From: Toxonevra muliebris
Lineage: Eukaryota; Arthropoda; Insecta; Diptera; Pallopteridae
DNA length: 64,000 nucleotides
Direction: 5' to 3'
NCBI GenBank assembly: GCA_963691655.1
Contig: OY829327.1
Span: 53,890,079-53,954,078, forward strand
Below the pieces are notes generated by a model. That model ran no database searches. It was not told where the DNA came from and saw only the letters and a list, made by a program, of their open reading frames with translations. Shown here piece by piece: positions 56,330 through 64,000 of the stretch. The position numbers and the translations under genes are program-made. Position 1 is the first letter of the stretch, and every line of letters starts with the position of its first letter.

Positions 56330-59300
56330 GGAGAAAATCTGAGAACGTAGTCGTGATCAGCGACCCCAAATTACTAAAACCGTTGGAAAATCTCACGCAT
56401 AATATTTTTGTTGCACTGTGGAATTGAATTATATTTTTCTATTTTATTTTACTCTTAACTCTTAGATGTTTGTATATTTTCAAAAACACAACCTTATAAC
56501 TAAAAATTTGGGAACCGCTGCTCTAAAATTACAATAGAATTTGTAACTCACGCTCAAACCATCATTGATTTGCTCGCGGTTTTTCTTTTATTAATTTTTT
56601 TTTGTGGTACGGCAACCTTTGGAGAACCTAGGACGAATTTTTTCGCACCCATTTTTGTGGTCTGAATTATATTTGTACATGAATGGAAGAGACCTATAGT
56701 TTTAGCATCGAACTCAGGCACCCTAACTACAATGCCTTAGCTTGCGGTTTTTAGTTCTTGTTGCTTTCGTCTACATAACTCTGTACTAACATGAACAGTC
56801 ATATTTATGTAGTTTATCAATGGAAAATCCAACGGAAAATTATTTTCATTTCTTGATAACAGGCTCTTTCTTTGGGTGAACGATTTGACTTTAAATGCTT
56901 TTCGAACTCGAGCCAAATAAACTCATTCATACATAAATCTGAACAATTTTATGATTGACGAAATATGTAAGTTATTTTTGTACTTGGCTGCGGTTACAGC
57001 TTTCGATAAAATTAAATATTCACAGAAATTAAAATGTAATTTTTGGGTTTTACAATAAATATAAACAATGAATATTTGATTTCTTTCAACAAAAACTAAA
57101 AAAAAAAAAAATAAGAAATCACTCTAGTTTATTCATAGTCGTGCATACAAACATGTGATTTTGTTGTTGTCGTTGTTGTAAGTACCCTTTTTTCTCCAAA
57201 GTAGCCCATTCAACTTCCGGTGATAAAATTCATACACGCAGACAATTTGCCGTATACGAATGAGTTAGAGAGTGAGTGAGCGAGTGAGTGAGTGAGTACT
57301 CACACAATTAAATTTAACATTTTTCAGATACTTGTATGCATACATATTATCAGTTAAATACAAAAATAAAAATAAAATTACAGTGAAGTGGGTAAAAAAA
57401 TAACCATTTACATACAATGTACAAATGTGTAATATATCTTGATTTAAATTTATTTATATTTATGTATGCACTAAGTATGCATATTATTTTATTGTACTCG
57501 TAATCGTTCTTGCTTGCATATGAATTGTATTTGTATTAGTTTAATACACTCCTCGTATCCAATTTATCTCAATGGCTGCAATTTTTATTGTTGATGCATA
57601 TATTTCTTTTAATTTAGCTCAAATTACATTTTATTACTTTGTTAATTATAAAAGTGGAATATAATTCCTATATAATTTTTCCATACTGATAACATAATTA
57701 TGATAGAATTTACCCTCATTGTGAGTATTTTTCATTTTTACATTCCAAATACCAAAAATTTTCAACTAAATTTACCTACTTACGAGTGCTTTGTTTATAA
57801 ATATTTATATTTCTTATGTTGTTGTTGTTGTTTTTGTTGTTGCTGCTGTTTTCTACAATAGATAAGACTTTCATCATCAATACAATCGCAATGTTTGCGT
57901 TATCTTCTTTCTTCTATTGTTTTACCAGTAAACACTTCTAGACTTATTTAGTTTTTAATGTTTTAATATTGCACGTGCAAATGTTTTACAACTTTTATTT
58001 TACTAAACATCAAAGTTACAAATTTAAAGTTAAAAATTCACATTTAATGATTAAACTGTAAATATTTCAATGAGACTATGCAATAATATTCTAAGTCGCC
58101 TTAGAATGGTTAATAAGTTTTTTATTGCAAATTATCAGTCATATTAATAAGCACGCTCTATCAATATATGGTATAAAAATCTCAAATAGATCAAATATAC
58201 ATTCATCAAATTATAGGTATTCAATACATAAAAATTAAACGCTTTTTCTGAAGAAGTGTCAAATTCGTTCGCAATTTTGGATATTGGAAAAAATTTGCTC
58301 AATAATTTGGAATAATAAATTTTTTATATCTTTTTACTGAATTTTTTGCAATTATCCTTGAATCGGTCAAAAGTAAAAGTAAATGATTTAACAACGCAAC
58401 AAAAGCTACAAAATACCTGTAAAAGGAGCCATAGATATTTCGAATGGGACAAATACCAAAGATTATTGGAATAAAATACGGGAGTGATCTGAATTTTCAT
58501 TGATGTTGCATAATATCTTCGTTTTTGAATTCATATTTGTGACCTTCTATTTATTTTTTGGTTTTCAGATCTCGTTGAAAATTGATTTTTAAATATTTTC
58601 ATTCTCCAGATGCATTTTTTAAGCTGCAATGGCAGCACGTATTTTAAAGAATATGTCTGTTTTGCATAGTCAATCTGAACATTTAAAAAACAAAATTCTT
58701 GGAAAATAAATTGTATACATGAGATTCCCCCCTTAAGCGTGATTCAGCTAAATAACAAGATAAAATTATCTCGTTCAGCGAAAATTCAACATGTTACAAA
58801 TATCGTCGAGTAATGTCGAGTACACCAAAATGATAATGATTCCATAAAAATCAAACAATAATTTTTTTTTCCTGAACATAATTATTATTTCTGAGCAAAT
58901 AGATAAAAATCAAAAAATTATAGTTTCTGAACAAAAAAAAAAAAAACCAAAAATAATTTTTATTAATTATCAAATAAAATAATTAAATTCAAGTAATAAG
59001 TATTAAATTTTGATTTTTTTCATACTGCTTATGTATAATGATTACGTTCCCTGATTTTCAACAACTTTAATGGGTAAAATCGTACCCAACCACTATACAC
59101 ATTTGAAGCAAGAGCGCAAAGACTGTTGACTTTTTAGCAAAATTAGTATTTAATGCAACAACTTTCGCATTAAGAAATGATTTATTTTATATAATAGCGG
59201 AAGTCTTTGTCACAAAACTGTAAAGTTGCTAATTCAAGTGCTAGGCCTTTGAGACCCCAACAAGGAAAACTTTTGGCGGAAGGATTTTACGCACATCGTT

Positions 59301-59930
59301 TTCAAGTTCTACATATACGAAATGTCAGATGTATGAATTTGCTGATTAGAAACATCTTGATTGGTATTTTCACAAATTTCACCACTAAAATTATCCAATT
59401 TTATACTTTTTCGCTTTTACTTTTACACTTATTTAAAATGATCGTCCACTTCGAAATACCACAAAAATAACGCGTCTTAATTTGGTCAACAACTTCTATA
59501 GTAATGTTGATTGATATGGTCACATTCAATAGGTTTATAATTATTTTTGGTTTGGACCACTGGCTATTTGATCGTTAATTGAAAACGCAAGTTTTACTTC
59601 GTTTTTTCCTCCAAAGCTTCGCTAATTTCTTTTCAGGGAGATATTTTATTACCACGTTTATATCAACTCGTTTTCAATGGTGTCTGTCTGTCTGTCTGCT
59701 CGGTACAAATTTTGCAATCGATTTTAAACTATCTTCCCGATGAGCTAGAGACTTGAAATTTTAAATATAGTTCAGAATTGGAGAACACTACAATATGAAA
59801 TATCTAAAATATAAATATAATAATATTTAAAATATAAGCATCGAAACTTTTTCAATTTTTTTGATAGATCAAAGCATTGCATTCATCGTTGTTAAAATCA
59901 TTGCTTTAGCGGGAGTAGAATATATGTATA
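56330..59930. other. AT-rich non-coding stretch with simple repeats
   Basis: No gene is recognised. A GTGA/GAGT tract lies at 57,262-57,299, TTG/CTG runs at 57,160-57,180 and 57,815-57,850, and TGTC repeats at 59,681-59,699. The TGTC repeats are followed by CAATCGATTTTAAACTATCTTCCCGATGAG, a phrase typical of degraded fly transposon 3' regions. Confidence 0.5.
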
Positions 59931-59941
59931 TGTGTATACAT

Positions 59942-60235
59942 CAGTGTGGCCAACTCAGCGATTTTTCCGCTATTTATTTAGTGTTTTTTGAAAATTAAAA
60001 CGCGGAAAAAAGTGATTCAGCGCTCAGTAAGTTTTTCAATTTGAAATATCTTCGAAAAATCGAAGAAATTTTCATTGACTAGAAGTATCAGATGTGTGCC
60101 TGTACTAGTGAAAAAGTTAAAATGTATTGAGTTTTCTCGCACTTTTAAAAGGAAAAAATTTAACGCTTTTTTAAAGAAAATACGCGTTTAATCTTCATTT
60201 TAGCGGATTTTGAAAAATAAAAGTTGGCCACACTG
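59942..60235 (+). mobile_element. hAT-type MITE, copy 1 (294 bp)
   Basis: Begins CAGTGTGGCCAACTCAGCG and ends AAAGTTGGCCACACTG, so the 14-bp ends CAGTGTGGCCAACT are perfect inverted repeats. The 8-bp GTATACAT occurs on both sides (59,934-59,941 and 60,236-60,243). CAGTG-type ends with 8-bp duplications are diagnostic of the hAT superfamily. No coding capacity. Confidence 0.93.
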
Positions 60236-60266
60236 GTATACATACACAAATTCAAAGACAAATGAG

Positions 60267-60634
60267 CAGTGTGGCCAACTTTTGTTTCTCAAAATCCGCT
60301 AAAATGAAGAATAAAGCACGTATTTTATTTTAAAAAGCGCTAAATTTTTTTCTCAATACATTTAAACTTTTTCACTAATACACGCACACATTTACATATT
60401 CTCAAAAAATACATATTCTCAACTTACAGTTTACTTGAATGTTTATGTTGTAAAATGAAGTAAAAAATTACAATCTTTCGAATAAAATTTTGTTAGGATT
60501 ATTCAGGAAATGGATTATTTAGTGGAGCATTTAGTGTCTTTTAAATTGAAAAAAATGCGCTAAAAAACACGCTGACCGCTAAATCATTTTTAAATTCTAA
60601 ATTTAGCGGGAAAAGCGCTGAGTTGGCCACACTG
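60267..60634 (-). mobile_element. hAT-type MITE, copy 2 (368 bp), inverted relative to copy 1
   Basis: Begins CAGTGTGGCCAACTTTTG and ends GCGCTGAGTTGGCCACACTG. Its left end matches the reverse complement of copy 1's right end (TCAAAATCCGCTAAAATGAAG is shared within it) and its right end mirrors copy 1's left end. CAAATGAG flanks both sides (60,259-60,266 and 60,635-60,642). It is longer than copy 1 through extra internal sequence. Confidence 0.93.
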
Positions 60635-60642
60635 CAAATGAG

Positions 60643-60923
60643 AGAGAGATGATATAAGCAGAGAATAAAAACACAATAACGAACTTTTTCTTTTCCTTTT
60701 GTTCTGCTTACAAAGAGCAAAGAGTATAGTTTGTAAAGAGATCGCAATTTGCTCTTGCTGGAATCGAAACAAAAAATCGTAGAAACCAGAAACGAGGTGC
60801 AATACCGATGGTGTGCCAGCGACGGTTGTCGACACATCCAACGGACAAAAATGTATGAATGAATGAGTTTGACGTGTTTGATAAAACAAATATTTAACAT
60901 TTCTTTTGGCAAATAACAATAAC
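60643..60923. other. Short spacer between repeats
   Basis: A less AT-rich patch at 60,780-60,850 (GAAACGAGGTGCAATACCGA) has open frames on the minus strand in two overlapping registers but no motif. Confidence 0.3.
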
Positions 60924-61425
60924 GTATTAGTGATGGGGTTTTCGGTACGATCGTAAATTTTTCAGTACACTTTGAGGTTCGGAAATACGTCAGTACATAA
61001 GCAAGACTTTCAGTACACTTTCCTACAATAAATTCTTTTTATGTGATATAATTTCAAAAAAAATAAAACTGTGCTACTTTTCTTATATTGTTATCAATTA
61101 CACGGAAAATTTACAAGGGCTTAGTCCTATATAGTTGTTGGATTGGCAGTAAAAAATTTCACACATGCAAGACTAAAAAGCAGAAAATAATAATTTAAAA
61201 ACGTGGGTCGCATGCAATATGAAATTGACAGATGAATAGTTCACTTAAGCCGCTACCAATTTTACCTCTATCCATAAGCGTCCCACGCTTTTCGTTTTAA
61301 ATCATGCAAATATTTTCAGACAATCTTTATGGGGTTTTGAATCTGTATGGGGTTATAAATCTGTATGGGGCTAGGAGAAATTATTTTATATTTTTTAGTC
61401 AGTTTTAAAAACGTGGTATTTTAAA
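60924..61425 (+). repeat. Dispersed repeat, copy 2
   Basis: Matches 39,342-39,620 directly (TGATGGGG..., CACTTTGAGGTTCGGAAATA, ACTTTTCTTAT, TAGTTGTTGGATTGGC). It carries about 140 bp not present in copy 1 (61,200-61,340) and ends with a block (61,345-61,425) present in inverted orientation at the end of copy 1. Confidence 0.8.
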
Positions 61426-62249
61426 AAAATTTGTATTTAAAGTTTTTCTAATATAAACTTGGGTTCTTTCGTTCACATTGATTTTACATTTATATACATA
61501 CAACAATAAAATTTACAAAACATGAAAAATTGCACATATATGAACGTTGTTCAGCGACTTAGCATCACGGTGTATTGAATGCCGTTTGAATGCCGTTGTC
61601 TCAACAATTTCTCAACAAAGTACTGGAACTTTTTAACATTTTTCGTTTAGATTTACTTTTAAATCAACAGTGCACTATGAAAAATCTAGTTGGCCAAAAT
61701 TCGAAAAATCAAAAGTTTATGGGTTTACTTTCCATAAATCCCTCATCATAATCCACACACAGGATATTTTAATTAGGCAAAGGATCTGGCTATGCGACCG
61801 TCGAAAGTTGCAATATCCTGTCGATAGTTTTAATATTGTTGAAAAAGTGTTACACATAAAGTGTCATAACTTAACGAATACTAAAGCTAGACTTTAATTT
61901 TTGGTCTCAGTTTAAAGCAAAAACTTTGCACTATTAATAGATGTGATCAAAAATGAATTAACCATTTTCTTATACACTAAAAATACTATGGAAAAATAAT
62001 AACTTTTTTTAGCATTTTTTTTTTATGGATGAGAAAAAAAGCCCCGATTGGCTGAGCGAAAATAAAAACCATCATATTATGTGAAGCATTTACTTTAAAA
62101 TAAGGTATGAGTGCTTTGCAACTTTTTGCCACAGCTTTAATAACAAGCAAAAATATGACATCACATAGCATTTGCACATTTAAGGTGTAATATTTAATTT
62201 AAGTGGTAGGCAGACAAAAATTGGTATATGGAGTTAGTTTACAACCTTA
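61426..62249. other. AT-rich spacer, nothing recognised
   Basis: No coding or repeat structure that I can support. A 75-codon frame at 61,670-61,897 is featureless. Confidence 0.5.
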
Positions 62250-62750
62250 TTGACCCTGGACTTTTTAATCGGACAATTGCAACGCCTACCTCCAATATAA
62301 ATGTATTTGAAATTTTAAAAATGCAATAACTTTGAACTAATTACAGATGTAGTCATTAAATTACATATACTAATATATATTCTCTTGAACATAAGCCATG
62401 CTAAAAATAAGAGCTATCGGACCATTATCACGTATACCTCTCATGTAAATATAATTACAAAATACTGATATTTTATTATGTATTTTTAAAGTCTCACATG
62501 TATGAAAGGTAGACGTAACAACATTCCAATCGATGTAATTTTTACCTTGATATATTGATACGCTATTATTTACCAGAATATGTAATTTCATCACTATATC
62601 TACGATGGGTTCCAAGTTATAGAGTTTTAAAAATTTCGCATATATGAGAGGTGGGCGTGGTAATAATCCAATCTATCCCATTTTTGCAATGATATATGAC
62701 AATAATAACGTTTATAAGTACATAAAATTTCATTATTATAAATAAATATA

Positions 62751-63509
62751 GTGACCCTTATTATGAGCTACTTTCGACGTTCGATCTTCGCTGGTTATCG
62801 AAGATCGAATGTCGAATGTAAAATTCGTATTATGAGCAGTGCAACCCTGTCGAAATTTTCGTTGCGCATCGAATTTTTGGTCGAACACAATTTGGCTTTC
62901 GATACGTGCATGCTGAGTAATAATTGTTAAAAATGTAAGTATTTTGCAATTTTTTTTAGCTTTTTGAGGACTAAAAACTAATTTTAAACGGTTTTTGTAA
63001 ATTTTATGCAGATCTGAAGTGGTGAGCACTCAATCGTAGAACTGTTGCCAATTTTAATGATCTTGCTCATGTGCCTTGGTTCAGCAGTTAATCTGTAACG
63101 GTCATCAAGTGCACAAACGTTTCCTGGGACAGTCGCAAGTTCTGTAGAAATCTGTACACAAATTTTATAGATGGCAAAGCTTCTTCGAAAGGCTGCACTT
63201 AATCGTTTTCTACTTCTGGCCAGTTCCACCAACCTCTCATCCTCTTCCGATGAATCGTTGAACCATAATTCCTTTATAGTCAACTATTTTGTTCTTATTT
63301 TTTCCACTTCATTTTTAAACTAATCGTATTTATTTTTCAAAATGACGATCAGCTGATAGAAATATACTATCGTGAACAAGCCAAAAGGGGCGAAATTCAC
63401 AATGACGCTATTCTCTGTCGAAAGCACGTCATAATACCAAACTCAAATTCGTTCGATCAGGGCATTCGACTACAGTCGAAGATCGAACGCTGTTCATAAT
63501 ATGGGCCAA
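62751..63509. mobile_element. 759-bp inverted-repeat element, tentatively PIF/Harbinger-like
   Basis: The left end reads GTGACCCTTATTATGAGC...CGTTCGATCTTCG (62,778-62,790). The right end, reversed, reads TTGGCCCATATTATGAACAG, then CGTTCGATCTTCG (63,477-63,489 on plus as CGAAGATCGAACG). TATA lies on both sides (62,747-62,750 and 63,510-63,513), a possible target duplication. It interrupts the ~147-bp array. A short frame inside resembles a transposase N-terminus. Confidence 0.7.
62984..63283 (-). pseudogene. Possible remnant of a transposase N-terminus
   Basis: A 99-codon frame inside the inverted-repeat element starts MTIKELWFNDSSEEDERLVE and continues LARSRKRLSAAFRRSF. An acidic start followed by an Arg-rich stretch is common at the beginning of PIF/Harbinger DDE transposases, and HMSKIIKIG later resembles their helix-turn-helix-like PTMSKVL segment. 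None of the catalytic residues is present. The match is by eye and weak; it could be a chance frame. Confidence 0.3.
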
Positions 63510-63609
63510 TATATACCAAGTTATAGCCTTTTCGCGGTTTCAATTGTATGGGAAGTAGGCGTGGTAATAGTCCAATCGCTATAATTTTTCACGCAGTGAT
63601 TGATAATGA

Positions 63610-64000
63610 CCCCATGAGCGAATGAGCCAAATTTTATAATTTTGGCCAGCTCAAAACGGATTTAGCCCCATAGTGCAGTGTGGCTTTTGAAACTGATATC
63701 CAAAAGCGAAAATTTTTAATGCAAAAACTTTTTATTTGCTATCAACAATTTCACTCTTGTTTGTTATTAATGTTAGCTGAATAATTTCTTTTTAAGTTCT
63801 GATCTTCTCTGGCTGACGTTTAGTAAGTAAGTCAGAATTCCAAGCTAAAGGTTTTTATGTTTTATCTGACGTATAAAATATATTTCAAAGTTTGAAAGTT
63901 ATATCAAGTTTTTTTAACAGGCCAAATATCATTAATTAAAAAGAACAATCTTTCAACAGGTGCTGAAGTGCCTGATAAAGAAAGAATGCATGCGACGATT
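63610..64000. other. AT-rich end of window, nothing recognised
   Basis: No reading frame, repeat or signal that I can support. Confidence 0.5.

Larger units (their letters stand above)
62255..63600. repeat. Decayed array of approx. 147-bp units, orientation-switched
   Basis: Five degenerate copies share the phrase GAGGTRGGCGTGGTAATNGTCCRAT. Two read on the minus strand (around 62,262-62,296 and 62,405-62,445) and three on the plus strand (around 62,500-62,550, 62,645-62,690 and 63,550-63,595). Neighbouring units are about 143-149 bp apart once the 759-bp insertion at 62,751-63,509 is removed. The unit occurs once more in fragment form near 16,640. Confidence 0.7.

Noticed and set aside
56640..56760. 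Minus-strand GGGTGCCTGAGTTCGATGCT resembling a tRNA or SINE B box
   Set aside because: No convincing A box, cloverleaf or terminator accompanies it; a lone B-box-like phrase is insufficient.
60541..60919. Two overlapping minus-strand frames above 100 codons
   Set aside because: They run through the hAT MITE end into the adjacent spacer, in two registers with no motifs; chance frames.
1..64000. CRISPR arrays, bacterial operons or endogenous viral genes
   Set aside because: No regularly spaced identical repeats, no bacterial-style gene packing, and no capsid, envelope or viral polymerase frames were seen. The only reverse transcriptases are LINE-type.

Overview
The window is AT-rich nuclear DNA from a higher fly (Diptera: Brachycera). 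The protein genes have compact 60-90 bp introns and very fly-like sequences, and the spacers carry the CATACATATGTATG and CAA/TTG repeats common in fly genomes. A tephritid-type fruit fly fits the repeat flavour, but the sequence alone does not settle the genus. I see no bacterial DNA, virus-like ORF or CRISPR array.

Three intact host genes sit in the middle. Sec13 (20,005-21,058, minus) encodes the WD40 protein shared by the COPII coat, the nuclear pore Y-complex and GATOR2. Divergent from it, 1.3 kb away, is the catalytic subunit of DNA polymerase epsilon (22,363-29,741, plus; six exons, 2,240 codons), with exonuclease and polymerase motifs and both C-terminal zinc modules intact. Convergent with that gene is ATP synthase coupling factor 6 (29,965-30,348, minus; two exons). 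The Sec13-PolE1 spacer holds an E2F-type site and four copies of a short box arranged as two inverted pairs. The PolE1 and CF6 3' ends lie so close that their transcripts probably overlap.

The rest is accessory DNA dominated by mobile elements. There are two RT-bearing LINEs without RNase H (2,975-5,526 minus, lightly decayed; 33,326-35,990 plus, with a clean 799-codon ORF but 5'-truncated) and a 3' stub of a relative at 55.9-56.3 kb. Three relics of RNase H-bearing LINEs lie at 9.0, 18.1-19.0 and 38.5 kb. A broken mariner transposase lies at 47.1-48.0 kb. Several terminal-inverted-repeat elements are present: 6.9-8.2, 11.2-13.1, 36.0-36.6, 37.2-39.1, 46.6-47.0, 48.7-49.5 and 62.75-63.5 kb. 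Two inverted copies of one hAT-type MITE at 59.9-60.6 kb each have a perfect 8-bp target duplication. At 62.25-63.6 kb a decayed ~147-bp repeat array switches orientation and is interrupted by an insertion whose removal restores the period.

The 43.8-46.24 kb block looks like the promoter and long non-coding 5' exon of a plus-strand gene that continues beyond the window. It is A/CA-rich, lacks a convincing ORF and ends in a consensus donor. I found no clearly new multi-gene system. The items most worth a second look are the nested repeat architecture at 60-63.6 kb, the paired boxes between Sec13 and PolE1, and the putative 5' exon.
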